This document shows positions 11,566-24,185 of a stretch of DNA of 64,000 nt, one piece after another. The position numbers were made by a program, and so were the translations under genes. Source of the stretch: Collybiopsis luxurians FD-317 M1. Lineage: Eukaryota > Basidiomycota > Agaricomycetes > Agaricales > Omphalotaceae. How positions within the stretch are numbered: position 1 is the stretch's first letter; each line of letters begins with the position of its first letter. The notes under the pieces were generated by a model. That model had not been told where the DNA came from and searched no databases. It saw only the letters and a list, made by a program, of their open reading frames with translations. The stretch covers positions 1,023,977 through 1,087,976 of the forward strand of contig KN834751.1 in assembly GCA_000827265.1 (NCBI GenBank), written 5' to 3'.

Positions 11566-13642
11566 ATGCGGAAAGCTCGTGTTCTGAATATCATACTACA
11601 TCCTTCCTCGAGTTTCAACAGATCTTTCATGTCTAAAACTAACAACATACCCCTCGAGATTTCCCGACAGGAAACAAAACGCGACTTTGGAAGCCAAGAC
11701 AAAGGCGAAACTCAGGTCGCTAACGAAGAAGACGGCACATTGATAAGGTTGAATGCTAGTGGGCACGTCGACCAGCTGCAGCGTCAGTATAGCTTGTTGA
11801 GTATTTGCTCGACTTCTATCACAATCGGTGTGTGTTCTGTCTGATCCCTCTCATTTGCTTGTGCTCTGGTATGCTAAATGCCGTTTTGTAGATTGCGCTT
11901 GGGTAGCCTTTGGCGGTTCCATCGTGCTAGGACTTTCGAATGGCGGTCCCCCGGGTATTATCTGGGAGCTTTTGGCGGCGTGTTTCTATTATTGCTTCAT
12001 AGCCGCAAGTATTGCGGAGCTGGCGAGTTCGATACCCAGCGCTGGAGGAGGTGAATAAAATACTCCGTCTGCCTTGACTACTGGGAACACCTTGAAATTG
12101 CAGTGTATCATTGGGCGTCGGTAACTGCGGGTAAGCATGGTCGTGTGGTCGGTTTCTTCACTGGGTGAGCCTTTCCTCCATCCCCCATGCCATAACTCAA
12201 TCATATTTTATAGTTTCATGAACTTCTACGGATGGATCTTCGCTCTGTCTTCAATTGTTTTCATTCCGGCGAACGTGTTCGTGGACATGTACGCCCTGTT
12301 CCATCAAGATACATACATCCGCAAAACGTGGCACGTCTACCTCGCATTCGTTATGATCAATTTAGCGTGTCTCCTTATCGTCATATTCCGTAACCGATGG
12401 CTCCCGCTCATTCAAAGGATGGGAAGTATAGCAGTCGTCGTGGGTGGTATCGCAACTGCCATTGTAAGTCTACGTATGGTATTTTCGAAACTCGGTTCTC
12501 ATTTCATTCACAAGGTCCTCGCTGCATTACCTCGTGAACACGCCTCTGCCTCTGCTGTCTTTGTCGATTGGAACAATCAAACTGGGTGGCCTTCCGGTGT
12601 TGCCTTCTTTACCGGTATGCTCAACGGGGCGTACACAATTGGTACCCCAGACGCTATCACACATATCGCCGAAGAGCTCCCTAATCCAAGGAAGGACTTA
12701 CCCAAGGCAGTCGCAGTCCAGATGATCGTCGGAACCTTGTGTAAGTAATCCTATCGCCGTGGCTGCGAGTTTGGTAATGGCAAACTCACGATCTCCTGAC
12801 GGTTACAGCGTCATTCATTTTCGCTATTGCTATCATGTTCGCCATTCATGACCTAGATGCAGTTTTGAATACGGGTACTTCGTTCCCCTTGGCGGAGATA
12901 TACCACCAGTCCACCGAAAACACCGCAGCTACGTTTGTGCTACTCCTTCTCATCATTCTGGCACAAGTGGGATGTCTGTTAGGGACTTATATTGTCGTTG
13001 GTACTGTCTTGACACTGTCTTTGACCCTTATTCATTTCGAATTAACAGGTTGGGAGATGCTGGTGGGCCCTAGCTCGAGATAATGCCACGCCTTTTGCGG
13101 GGTTCTTTTCCGAGGTGGCAATAGAACTAAGTTGTCCGGTAAATTCAACTCTCCTGTGCTGTACGTCTGCTTTCAAATCCGTCAGGTGCCTTTTTCTAAA
13201 CCTTGTTAATCATACAGTCATCCTCACCCTCGGTTTTGGCGCTATCCAGCTCGGCAGTTCGACTGCCTTCAATGACCTTGTGGGCTCCTTTGTGATCCTG
13301 ACAACGACTTCCTACCTCCTGGCCATTCTCCCGCACCTTTTGTCACGCCTCTCTCGTGGGGGACCCAATATTCCCGAAGGTCCTTTCTGGATGGGCCCCG
13401 TCCTTGGGCCCACAATCAACGCTCTGGCGGTCTCGTTCATTGTGGTGACAAATATCATGTATTGCTTTCCATACTTTCTTCCCGTGGAGGATGCCTCGGA
13501 GATGAACTACAACTCTGTCATACTGGTTGGATTGGGTATGTTGACATCGGCGTGGTGGTTTTTGCACGGGAAGGAAAAGTATTCCGGCCCAATAGTTCCG
13601 CATCTGGATGAAAAGGGGCAAAGGATAGAAGAAATTATATAG
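11566..13642 (+). CDS. APC permease, GABA/choline transporter-like
   Basis: Second amino-acid/amine transporter of the window, distinct from the one at 2232-4261. It resembles fungal GABA/choline permeases (UGA4/HNM1 type) of the ACT group. A cytoplasmic N-tail precedes LNASGHVDQLQRQYSLLSICSTSIT. Then come WVAFGGSIVLGLSNGGPPG, ASIAELASSIPSAGG, the short exon VYHWASVTAG, and FMNFYGWIFALSS. Further on are GTPDAITHIAEELPNPRKDLPKAV, ATFVLLLLIILAQVG, WWALARDNATPFAGFFSEV, IQLGSSTAFNDLVGSFVILTTTSYLLAILPH, and the terminal helices before the stop. Each of these blocks is in frame after removing short introns. The start could be 11566 or the in-frame Met at 11629; the latter avoids an unusual leader and may be the real one. 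Confidence 0.88.
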
Positions 13643-14162
13643 TTGTAAGGGAAATGAGAAGAATGAGAATGCCTAAGAACTATCGTCGACACGCGAAAAT
13701 AATTTCGGCCCCGGTGAAGATGCAACACAGCCACTGAGGTCAAAGCGTGTTCTATCGAGTGATCGATAGAAATTAGGAGATCATCACCTTCCCCTGATCT
13801 CCATTCGCGCATAAACATTTGGAAAATGAGATGCACAGAGAGGCACAGTGGCAGTTTGGGATCTGCGGGGCTAAATATGTGGTCCGGAAACGCACCGCGA
13901 CACGTCTTCCCGGTGGCGCATCCGTACCGCCCGTCTTTCTTGGCATCCAATAGAATCTTAGTCCTGATGCAAAAAAGAAGGCAGATTGCGTGATTACACG
14001 ACATACACGAAATAGAGTCGTCTACATGGAGATTATACAGGAAGTACTTGTACAACAAGAAGTTGGAGGTCGGAAACAACTGATCCCAAAAAATAGAAAT
14101 ACATAGCACACGTAGCAGGCACACTGTACTCTAAACCAAAAAAATGAGCATACGGATCGTAA

Positions 14163-15008
14163 TCAGGATGAAAGTTCATCTCGAGGTCGCTTCAACCCAG
14201 TAGATGGATTATGAGTAGCTCCTCCTGTAACACCAACGACCAAACCTTTAAGCCAGCCATTCTCTCGTCGAAGTCCTTCGCATTCTCTCTCCAGCTCGTT
14301 GACCCTTTGCTCGAGCTCCTTTGCTTTGTTCTCCATCGCTATTTCCCGCTCCTTCTTTTTCAGCCTAAATCGTGCACTGGCAGCGGTGTTTCGTCGCCGT
14401 TTATCTTCAGTGACAGTCGGAGGCGTCTTGGAGGAGGAAGCGTCCGTGGGGGAAGTCGGTGACAGCTCCTCGACAGAAGCCTTCCGCTGACGTTTAGTGG
14501 GAGGTGAAGGTATGCTGTCGGCAGGCCGAGATTGCGGAAGGGGAGTCGCTTGAGCACCTGCAGCATAGATGGCAAGTAATTGGGCGAGTGAGGCGGCCTG
14601 CGGGACAGGCTGCGATTGTTGGGCAAGGACAAGCGGGTTTATGCCGAATGAAGACAATAGAGAAGCTATGTTCATGGAAGGATTTGGCATTATTGGAGGA
14701 AGGGTAGGACGGGTTTGTGGCGGATAGTTATCGCCAGCAGTAGTTCCTGTGACCACGTTGACGTGACCGTCATGTATGGCCGCTGCTTCCATTCCCAACC
14801 CAGGGATTCCCTTGCCAAGTTCGTCATCATCTTCCCCCGCCCGACTTTGACCGCTTTCGTTTGGCATTGAATTTAGACTTTCCTCGGTCTCAAAAGGCAG
14901 GTGAGTCCAGAGAGACAAGTCAGGAAAAGGTCCCGACAATAGATCCTGAGAGCTAGAGTCTGAATGAGCAGGCTGGATGATATTCAAGCCATGTAGGTGG
15001 GAAGGCAT
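14163..15008 (-). CDS. bZIP transcription factor (cys-3/Met28-like)
   Basis: Single-exon gene of 281 codons. The C-terminal third holds a bZIP: basic region at about 201-222 (EDKRRRNTAASARFRLKKKE) followed by a zipper with heptad Leu/Val positions (KELEQRVNELERECEGLRRENGWLK). The NTAASARFRxKKK signature is typical of fungal bZIPs related to sulfur regulators Cys-3/MetR and to Met28. The N-terminal part is low-complexity, rich in Pro, Ser and acidic residues, as expected of an activation region, and carries a probable basic nuclear signal (PTKRQRK). Control of sulfur-metabolism genes is a family-based guess and nothing nearby supports it. Confidence 0.85.
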   Translation of the reverse strand: MPSHLHGLNIIQPAHSDSSSQDLLSGPFPDLSLWTHLPFETEESLNSMPNESGQSRAGEDDDELGKGIPGLGMEAAAIHDGHVNVVTGTTAGDNYPPQTRPTLPPIMPNPSMNIASLLSSFGINPLVLAQQSQPVPQAASLAQLLAIYAAGAQATPLPQSRPADSIPSPPTKRQRKASVEELSPTSPTDASSSKTPPTVTEDKRRRNTAASARFRLKKKEREIAMENKAKELEQRVNELERECEGLRRENGWLKGLVVGVTGGATHNPSTGLKRPRDELSS

Positions 15009-17876
15009 GGTCAGAATAACGCTGGAGAGCGTCGTTTCACCGTCGGTGTGAAGGAGTCAGACAAGAAAGACCCTGGGCTATTGAAACATTAGAATGACCA
15101 GGCAAGCTGACTTACAAAGCACATTCGGGAGGACATCGGAACTTTTTCCGAAAATGCCTTTTTTGTTCCTTGGAGTTACACGCGGACCGTATACGTCCCT
15201 ATTGCTAGGTTGTGCTCAACGAGGACGGTCCATGAAGCTGGAAGTTGACTCGCCCGCGGTGAAAGAATAGAGGGAAGTTGTGCAAAGCATGGAGGACTTG
15301 ACGCGAACAACAACTTTGCCGCCTTGATGCCGCATATAGGGGGCAGGTTTAGGTTTGTTAGGAAAGGAAACTAATTTGCATGATTAATAAACGAGATGTT
15401 CAGCAAATCACTTAACTGAGATTCGTAGATCGAAGTTTTTTCCAAGTCTTTAAGTTCAGGATAGGCCTTTGAAGTTTGATGATAGAGGCTGTAGAATGCA
15501 GCGCGTACATTGAATAAGAACAACTTTCAGTGCGAAGATTGCCGTCCTGTTCAAACTTTTGGTAGCAGTCGGGTAGGCCGGTCAAAACTGCCGTGACGGT
15601 AGATTCAGAGGGCGGGATGGGAGAGGGGAGAGGGGGAAGACAGGAAATGGATTTCTCTGCAACTCCGTCGCAGTGTTCATCAACCTTGCCCGAGTCCACC
15701 AGTAAAGATATCAACGAGCAATCATTGGCATTGCCTCTGGAGAAGGAGTTAAGCCAGAATCATGCTGGACTTCAGATTTTCACGAACATATCCGTCCACT
15801 CTAACCATGTTGGTCCAATCGTGTTCAGTTATTTCGAACTTCGAATGATCTCAAAAATGATGCTATGGGGCCCGTTCTGCATAGTCTACTGGTTACCGTG
15901 CGCGTTTCATCGTATTAGTGCACCAAATTCTCTTGATGTGATGATTGATCTGTGAGAGTCATATCCCTTCTGCTGTTCACCTTCGGACTGAATGCCTTGA
16001 TAATCGCGCATTCTGAAGCTCTGAACCTTAAGCGAAGAAGATCCACATTTGTTCAATTTGGGTTACAGTTATCTTCCATACCTGCTGTTAAACTGTCTAT
16101 TCCTGAATTCTATCTGCAGATTTACAGTCGACTCGAGATTCAAGTGCTTAGTGGATGAGACCAGTTAGTTTTCGATATAGTGCCTTGATCGTATGTCGGC
16201 AACTTGGACGTGAACAATGGACAAAAGATGACTGACAAATGTTCCACGATGACCGATGTGGAGAGTGTGGACATATGTTTCTCCGCCAGGAGCACTGGCC
16301 TACCTGTTGGTGTGATTTTTTGTTTCTGAAAGGTCCGATTTATGCGGTATGCAACAACCGTGATGGTTCCGTTAGAATACTGCCCTATCAACCTCATGAT
16401 AGCATAATTCTTCCTGCTGTTCCCCGCCAATGCTCGAGACAGGTTCTAGCTCTAGTCAACCTGACCTGTGCCAAATTGAGCGCCCAAGAGACAAGTTGTT
16501 CCGGAATCGAGCTCAGTTCATGTCAGTTTTTTTTTGTAGATCAAAGATCCTTGGTCTAGCCAGTCGGGGGACCGCAAAAAAAGCTTCAATCTCCGTACCT
16601 AGCTAGAGGTGCGGAAATCGGATTTCCGACCGCTAGATCCGGGTGCCAAAGTGAGTAAAGGTTGTGCGGTTCAACGTGTCTAGTCACTGAACAGGTGCCA
16701 CCATTAACGTTGCGCTGTGACTGGTGAACTTCTTTTTGCGTTGGCTAGTAGCAGACTAGCAAACAGCAAATATTATTTATTAAATGCGTGGAACACGAAC
16801 AAAAAACTCAGCAATCCGGAACAATTCAGAGTAGAAAATTCAGAGCTGATAGCTTGCCAATTAAGTACCCGGTGAAACAGAAAATGGAACTTTCGATGAG
16901 GACCCAGAAGCATATCCTGGCCTCTTGAGTGAGGCGATATCTTGCCTTCATCTCAAGTTGCAGCCGTTCAGCCATTCAGGCACCGAGGCAGCGTTACTAG
17001 CCCGGCATCGGTCTTTTTTTTTTTGAGACTCAGTTGAACTTGATTGGTTAGATCGTTTGCGCACAGACTCGGAACGCAGTAAGTATCTCAAATTAAAACG
17101 CGTTCTTGGATGATTCCCTATGATTCCTCATCCCACGCAACCCCAATGAGCCAGAGACTAGCTTGCGCCCAGGGAAGACAATCGGGAATGCCATGCAAGT
17201 ATGTACATTCAGCGCTCTCCGAGCAAATCAAGTGAAAATCATTGTATGCTCCGACAACCTCGATATATCGTGCCTGTTCAACCAGTCCTGATAGATGAGT
17301 TTCGGCACGCACCACTGTACGATGAAACAAAGTATGTTGACTACTAATTCTGCTAATTTCGCGTTGTGCGGTAAATCAAAGGTACGGGTACGGCGAACAA
17401 CGCGACAGATTGTACAGGCTTGAATACAGATCATGTCAGTGCTACGCCAGCCGCCACCCAGTGTTAAACCAAGCGACAGAAAGGGCAATTATTGCAGTAT
17501 CGACTTGATTGAACCTTGAATACTTTCCTATGTTGGGATAAGAAAATACCTGCGCGAGGATAAAAATGGTAAAATTGATTCGGAGCTGAATATGTATAAG
17601 ATTCATTCGCGGAATAACTCGATTACTGTTCCAATGTATGTATGTATGGCTCCAGGCACTGCACGCAGATCTTGAGTATTAGAAAATTGACAGAACGTCC
17701 GATCCTGCCACGTTTTTGACTATGTATAACAGAGCAATCGACAAAAGCAGTTACAAGAGAAAATTATAGCGTAAGTAAGGTAAAGTATGTAAAAGCGAAA
17801 TAATGCACATATAGATAAGTAGTCCTAAGCAGCAGACAGTGAATTAGAGAACCAGGGAGGGTACCTAAAAAGGCAA
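15009..17876. other. 2.9 kb gap without a recognisable gene
   Basis: Open frames of 60-120 codons occur on both strands (for example 15593-15955 and 16239-16559), but none shows conserved motifs. None can be extended with splice sites into a family I know. There is an 11-base T run near 17014-17024 and no repeats or structural RNA that I can identify. The stretch lies between the promoter of the bZIP gene (reading left) and the 3' end of the C2H2 gene. Confidence 0.5.
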
Positions 17877-18798
17877 TCATTTGCTCGACCCCGAGGGCAT
17901 TTCATCGCATCCATTGTCGAGATGTCTCTTCAGTGAGTCAGCCCTGCGAATTAGAGCTGTTTAGTGACTTGACAACCTTGAACATGTAATTAAATCGCGC
18001 ACCTGCTAAATTCCTTGCGACAGTAGCGGCATCGATGCAGAACGGGGCTCGGAATGTGCTGCGTTTCATGGTGCCTCTTTCGGTCGTGAGATCGAGAGAA
18101 TGTCTTGCCGCAAATCTCACATGGGTAACGCTCGGTTGTTGGAGACGTGGACGTATGAGACGTATGAGAGGAGCGCGTACCCGAGACCCTACTCGATGTC
18201 AAGATGGGACTTGTCGAAGGGTTACGATGATGACGGGAGTGATGGCCAGGAGTAGAATACGTCGAAGGTGACTGGGAGGGGTGCTGATCTGCGATAGATC
18301 CGTAATGGTAGCCTCCCGCAATTTCGGATGGAGTTGGAATAAATCGGTCATTGTGGGTGGATGAGCTGTGAGAGGAAGAATAGTGATGCGAGTTGAAATA
18401 CGGAGCCGAATGAGGGGAATGAGGCGTATTTCCGCTATTAGATGATGAGGGCACCATTCGATCCATCCCTGTGGACTGATAGTATCTTGGGTCGTTCGCA
18501 TGCCGAGCATAACGCTGTCCGAGTCCTGGAGCGGGTGTGGTGGAACGCGCGTATCGTGGGTCGGGATGATCTATTTTCAAAGTTGATAAGTCAAGCTGTT
18601 TCGACGTCGTCAGATGTCAAATTGGATATCACCATGCGTGTTCGTGCCAGGAATCTGGCTCCCATAATATTGGCTGCTGTTTTGTTCGGCGTACATATGT
18701 TGTGGGTATGGATAGTTGTGACCGCTACCATGTGCACCACTCGACGAATACCCGACTCCCTGATCGTCGTAGGAGTAACTGCGTGAATGACCATGCAT
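17877..18798 (-). CDS. C2H2 zinc-finger transcription factor
   Basis: Nuclear DNA-binding protein built from three exons. The start at 18798 gives MHGHSRSYSYDDQGVGYSSS; a donor near 18626 joins in frame to DHPDPRYARSTTPAPG. The long second exon is rich in Ser, His, Pro and Tyr, ending with the first finger (YPCEICGKTFSRSHDRKRHHETQH) and the start of the second (HRCRYCRKEFSR). After an intron near 17945-17990 the second finger finishes with ADSLKRHLDNGCDEMPS and a TGA at 17877. The second finger ends His-x4-Cys, so it is C2HC. Two C-terminal fingers after a disordered, Ser-rich region is a layout common in fungal regulators. Target genes are unknown. An alternative start at 18580 would drop the first exon. 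Confidence 0.82.
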
Positions 18799-20289
18799 GA
18801 TGAGAGAAGATCTAGGTTTAGGCGTTGTGGCGGAGGCGCGATATTATAATGGCCAAGTGCGAGGAGGCGTTTAGTGGAGGAATTCGAAAAACAGTCGCTC
18901 TTTAATAGTCCGGCACCGCTTGCTGTCATTCAAAGGGAATGAAGCTTACCAAATAATTGCTTAAAAGATGGTAGCGAGAAACGATAGGTAGGCCGTTTCT
19001 TACGGGTCGATTTTGTTATCTGGAACTTACCAAGACACCCTAAATGAACCTGAAGAAACTTTCGCCTTCGCAATTACTTCGAGAGTAATACAACCAAGCT
19101 GTCGAAGTGTATTCGGCGGCGAAGCCCGCGAGGTTTGCTGGTCCCCAAATGGCAAGAGTCGAAGGTAGTGGCATTACCGGTGTGAAAAGAATTATCTCTA
19201 CTGTGCCCTAGATCCATCTGGAGAAGACCGATTAGGATCAGTGCTGGCAAACCGGAAGAAACCATTTAGGGTGTAGTAAAAAGAATATGTATGGAGAAAA
19301 AGCACAAATGTCTTCGTTTATCAAGACGCATCTGACAGGTCGCGTTTCTTTCAACCACTTATAATAGACAAATCCGGAGTATTCGCACGAAGAGCATATA
19401 TATTTAGTCCAGAGTTGCAAACAATATACGAAGGTAAGGGACGAGTACGCACACAAATTTGACAGTGCGTCTGAAAACTCCGTCCCCAGTTTAGTCTTAC
19501 TCCGAAATTCGACATATGCTTCTCCATTCGACCGCTAGCACCGATCGGGGAGGACCGTTTAGCGACCCTAAAACGCAGATTTGCTTTTATCAATACGTCA
19601 GCACTGCATGTTACAGCAGGTTACAACCGGCGAGACGTGATAAAGAGGACTCAGGAGAACGTGCATTTCATGTAGATTTATCAAACGAATCTGTAGCGCT
19701 ATAGTTCTGGTGAGTAAACGCGGGAGTAGAGTAAGTAACCCCTGAGCCAAGTACAACCTAGACTAGCCAAGTGTTTAAGACAAATTGACGTGCACTGAAA
19801 ATGCGTTGGAGTTGGACAGTCAAAATCAGAAGTCTATTCATTCATTCTCGGTTGAGAATACTCTTGTGAACGGAAAGCAGAAAAAAAAGTCGACGGCAGT
19901 AATGATCATTGATTACCAACCTCCTGGGTACGAAATAATTATGGGGGACCTAAAGCTGCTGCGAGTAAGTGGATGTAAGTGCGAACTTGGAAACAGTCAC
20001 AGAAGAAGGTGAAAAGCTCTAACGCGACGAAAGTATCGATGAACCTGAACTTCTCCCAAGATGCGAAAAAATCGCGATGGCCTGCGTTGTTTGAAATTTG
20101 ACCGGGTTAGTGCATCATAAATCATGTTCAAGATGGATGATGAAGGCGACCTTTAGCTTCTCATGGTACATTTAAGGGAGTTACATCCATGACAAACGTC
20201 AAGTGTTCAAGTGTTGAAGCATAACTTCAACATCGGATATTACACAGCCCGGCGGCATTTGAGCACAGAAATGACTCAGCGTCTATCTC
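18799..20289. other. 1.5 kb intergenic region, no gene recognised
   Basis: Contains only short open frames without motifs. It separates the divergent starts of the C2H2 gene (reading left) and the PPG1-type phosphatase (reading right), so it presumably holds both promoters. Confidence 0.5.
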
Positions 20290-21713
20290 ATGAGTCACAT
20301 GTCCAAATTTGGTAATTCCATGGCTCCCTTCGACCTTGATGCTTGTATCTCACAGCTGCTCCGCAAACAACTCCTCCATGAAGCTCTTTTGCGTGAAATA
20401 TGCGAAAAGACCAAAGAAGTCCTTATGCGTGAATCTAATGTCGTTCACGTTAGTGCACCAGTAACTGTTGTCGGTGACATACACGGGTGAGCTTTTTTTC
20501 TATTCACTCACATTCACAGTCTAGACGTTAATTGAACTTTCAAGGCAGTTTTATGACCTTATTGAAATATTCCGAATAGGCGGATATGCACCTCACACAA
20601 ATTATCTTTTCCTGGGTAAATTTCTCTCCCACAATTTGGGAGCGCTCGACTCATGCAAGATACTTCCTTCCAGGAGACTATGTTGACCGCGGGCTGTTCA
20701 GCGTAGAGACCATATCCCTATTGACGTGTCTCAAGCTTCGCTATCCAGATCGCGTACAACTCATTCGAGGAAACCACGAATCTAGAGCTGTCACTCAAGT
20801 TGGTGCACAAAGATCGTTATCCATCCCTAAAACTGAATCACGCCTCGTAGACTTACGGTTTTTACACCGAATGTGTCCGCAAATACGGTTCTTCACATGT
20901 TTGGACGTACTTTACAGACATGTTTGACTTTTTGACATTGTCTGTCGTTATTGACGATCGGATATTTTGTGTTCATGGCGGTGAGTGCTGTTGGTGTTTT
21001 AAAGTCCGCATGCACGCTCATGACTGTGCATAGGTCTATCGCCCTCAATCCATTCAATAGATCAAATTAAAGTCGTAGATCGGTTCAGAGGCAAGTATTT
21101 CTCACCTCATATCCTCATCGCACACCCTTATGTTCAACTGTAGAGATTCCACATGAAGGACCCATGGCCGACTTGGTTTGGTCAGATCCTGACCCCGAAA
21201 AAGAGGACTTTGCTATCTCGCCTCGGTTCGTCGCGTTTCAATTCCCGTCACCTTGACATTCACACAGTATGCACATCGCAGTGGAGCTGGATATACTTTC
21301 GGGTCCGGAGTCGTACACAAATTCCTAGAAATCAACAAAATGTCCCACATCCTACGGGCACATCAGTTATGCATGGAAGGATACGCGTCGTTATTCGATC
21401 GGCACCTGTCGACGGTATGGTCGGCGCCCAACTACTGCTATCGATGCGGCAACTCTGCGAGCATCCTCGAAGTAGGACCCGGTGAAGCCATGTATTTTAA
21501 TGTATTCGAAGCTGCACCCGAAAACGAACGAGACGGGCCTACACAGCAGGCCGCTCAAAACGCTAGCGGCAAGGTGAGCGACATGCACACACACACCCCT
21601 CCCCCCTCCCCCTTCCCCCTCTCACTTTCAATTTATCAACGTTGGGTTGATGTTGATGATGATTTGTTCTAACCTCCTTTTGCTTTCAACAGTTACCCGA
21701 ATATTTCTTATAG
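20290..21713 (+). CDS. ppg1: Serine/threonine protein phosphatase, PPG1 type (PP2A-like)
   Basis: Metal-dependent PPP-family phosphatase. Eight exons join exactly in frame: 20290-20486, 20545-20615, 20674-20798, 20851-20980, 21034-21090, 21144-21225, 21282-21573 and 21693-21713, giving 324 residues. All catalytic signatures are present: GDIHGQ, GDYVDRG, RGNHES, the HGGLSPS loop, and [12 protein letters not shown] near the C-terminus. The N-terminus ([18 protein letters not shown]) and the VYGF-like segment ([18 protein letters not shown]) match yeast PPG1 better than PP2A, PP4 or PP6 as I remember them. The C-terminus is short and ends LPEYFL; the YFL end is the methylation-type tail of PP2A relatives. 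The intron after 21090 begins with GC (GCAAGT) and is the only non-GT donor I found. In yeast PPG1 works with the Far complex; the same role here is inferred. Confidence 0.9.
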
Positions 21714-22186
21714 GATGTAATGTATAGTATTAGTACTGTATACCCACCCACCCCTTTTCAATTTGGATCACGTATGTATAATTCTATGAATAAATATATG
21801 CTTATTAGGCAGAAATGCGATGCGCGCTTTTCTGACCTTGATTGAAGGATCGGAACAGTGTCGTTTTTTTTTCTTCTTTTTTTTTGTTTGTGTTGTGTTG
21901 ACGGGGAACAGTACCTTTTAGTTGGCTAGTTAGACTATTCGGGAAGGAATGCGGGGTTGGTCAAGGTTTGGCTTGGGACAGATAGATCTCGGGTGTATGT
22001 AGAAAAACCCATGTAGAATAACTAAACTCTAAAAACTTAGTTGATTGGCCAGGATAGGCGGTATGAGCTCGTCGATATTGCAATCCCGCAATACTAGGTA
22101 TAGAATTAGATCTCTAAGCGGACATGTAACTCTGACTGAGGAAGTACATTTAGTGTGTCTGTGTAGTATGGATACTGTACTAGTAG

Positions 22187-24003
22187 CTACATGATACCTG
22201 ACATCCAATCCCTCAACAGGGTCACTCCTGACGGCGAATGAATCAGCCATCTAATAGTAGTAGTAGTAGTAGTACGACTAATACGACCGGTATTGCGGAA
22301 CCATCTACCTGCAACCGCTAATGCAACTAGGGATAGACAGGTAGTGATGATTGAGCGTCTCCAGCGTAGCCAAAAAAGGGCAGCGAGAGTACGCAGGAGA
22401 TCTCGTTTGCGTCGGCGTCCGTGGTGGAGATGGAGGTGTGGGTGTAAGTGTGAGTGTGATGGAGAGCCATATGGGCCGTGCGAGGATGAGGGTTGGGAGT
22501 GTGGTGATAGGGATGAGGCTGAGGGAGAGGGGGAGGGGGAGGATGTGAATGAGGCGGGGTAGCCGAAGAATGGATTGAGGACTGAAGTCGGGGATAGGTA
22601 GATCGATTTCGGAGAGAGGGAGGGAGAGGCGTTCGAATTCGAAGAGGTTCTAGGTCTCGGTTCGGGAGGTGGAGTCACCGTGACTCCCGCAGTATGACTA
22701 GAACGACTAGTAGTAGTGGAACCAGGGGACACGCTAGGTAGTGAATTCAAAGACGGGAGGTATCCACCATAATCTGCCGAAACACGGAAACCGAAAGGAA
22801 AGGAACTTTTTGTCAGAACGCTGTTGCGATATGGCCCATGGGCCATAGGTAAATTGACAGGGCCTCGCTCACCTTTGGGTAACGAAAACGGCGTGAAAAA
22901 AGTTACTAGTTCTTTCTCAGAGACGAAGAATACTCGAGATACGGCAGAGTTAGGGAGGACACGCCTGGGTCGATAATAGATTAATGACAAGGCTTCAAGC
23001 TGGAAAAAAAAAAAGAAACACAGGACGGCGTAACTTACTTGGCTACATTCCACATCCCAGAGTGGGCCCATGATGCGTTTATCATGAAAACTAGATATTC
23101 CATTTTAGGTAAACCTACTCATACGAAAAAGAAGGGGGGAAGGAGAACACTTGCCTGCTGCGAGCATACCTGGAAACCGCGGAATCAAATCTCGAAGAAC
23201 CCATGTAATCAAATCCACACTCTGTGTGAGGGAGGGGAGGTACGTATTAGTGAAAAAAAGTTACTTTCTTGGGTTGGGTTAACACACACCAGGGTCTGTA
23301 CCGACAGTTCCTTGACGTCCAATAGAACGACGTATTGGAGCACAGGCGGCGTCTGGATCTGATTCATCTGATTCGACGCGGCGGCGCCGTTGCAGTTTAG
23401 CTCGTTTAACCGAAGCCTAAAGTGCTCCATGGCATGAATAAGAAGGGAAAAGTAATTTGTGTCCTCGGAAGAGGAAGAATGGTCAGTGGAGCCGCCGGCG
23501 AGTGGGGCAGCTCGAATGACGAGAATAGGTCTTCCAAAGGGATCTCGAACGTCTGTTGGAAGGAAATATACTCTGGATAGAGGACTAGGGAGGGTATCCG
23601 GGTCCGGAGGCCAGAGGTTCTTGAAGCGCCACAGGAGATTTTTACGGATAGATTGTATAGCAAAGGACCTAGTGAAGTTATCTCGCTATTGGAAAGAGAC
23701 TAAGAGAGTGAAGTTCTAAGGGTGAGGATAGAAAGCACGGACTCGTAGTAATTGGAATATTGTTTCTAAAGGAATATTCTTGAAGTGAATACTACGGTAA
23801 AACGGGGGAGGGACGTACGAGTGTCTCGTAGCCAATGCTTGGCCCAGACTATCTGGACCGAGTTTAGGGCGAGTTCATCTGCGACAGACGGGAGTACGTC
23901 TTGAATTAGAGTATACTGTAAGTCTTTGACTGCATTTATATTGAGTTGATATTGATCCAAGAGTTTGTCGCAGTTGGCTTGGAGTAGTAGACGTGTATTA
24001 TCC
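22187..24003 (-). CDS. CRAL-TRIO (Sec14-like) protein with C-terminal membrane segment
   Basis: Likely phospholipid-binding or transfer protein. The first exon (from 24003) encodes MDNTRLLLQANCDKLLDQY and a helical CRAL-TRIO-N region ending WAKHWLRDTR. The next exon continues with NFTRSFAIQSIRKNLLWRF, then YFLPTDVRDPFGRPILVIRAAPL, LLIHAMEHFRLRLNELN and YVVLLDVKELSVQTL. After another intron come SVDLITWVLRDLIPRFPGMLAA. Further exons give FMINASW-type core residues, LEALSLIYYRPRRVLPNSAVSRVFFVSEKELVTFFTPF and DYGGYLPSLNSL. The long tail is rich in Ser, Pro and His. It is followed by a basic patch and a hydrophobic segment (SIITTCLSLVALAVAG), which suggests membrane anchoring. A short poly-Thr run from TAG triplets lies near the end. 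The 3' end faces PPG1 (convergent). Confidence 0.82.
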
Positions 24004-24185
24004 ATGGATTAATGTCATTAATCTAATTCGCTGTATCTGTCGAGGTCAATGTCGAATTTGAGTATTTCGTAGATGACTTACCTGGGCCAAGACGCGATGA
24101 ACCTGATATTCATTTCGGAAACTCCGGTCCGCGTTTAATTATTTTTTTTTCTGTCGACGCACACGACGTCCAGCAGGGTGCTCCA

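Noticed and set aside
16980..17030. GC-rich stretch followed by a T run as a possible Pol III transcript
   Set aside because: No internal A/B box, tRNA fold or U6-like sequence could be recognised.
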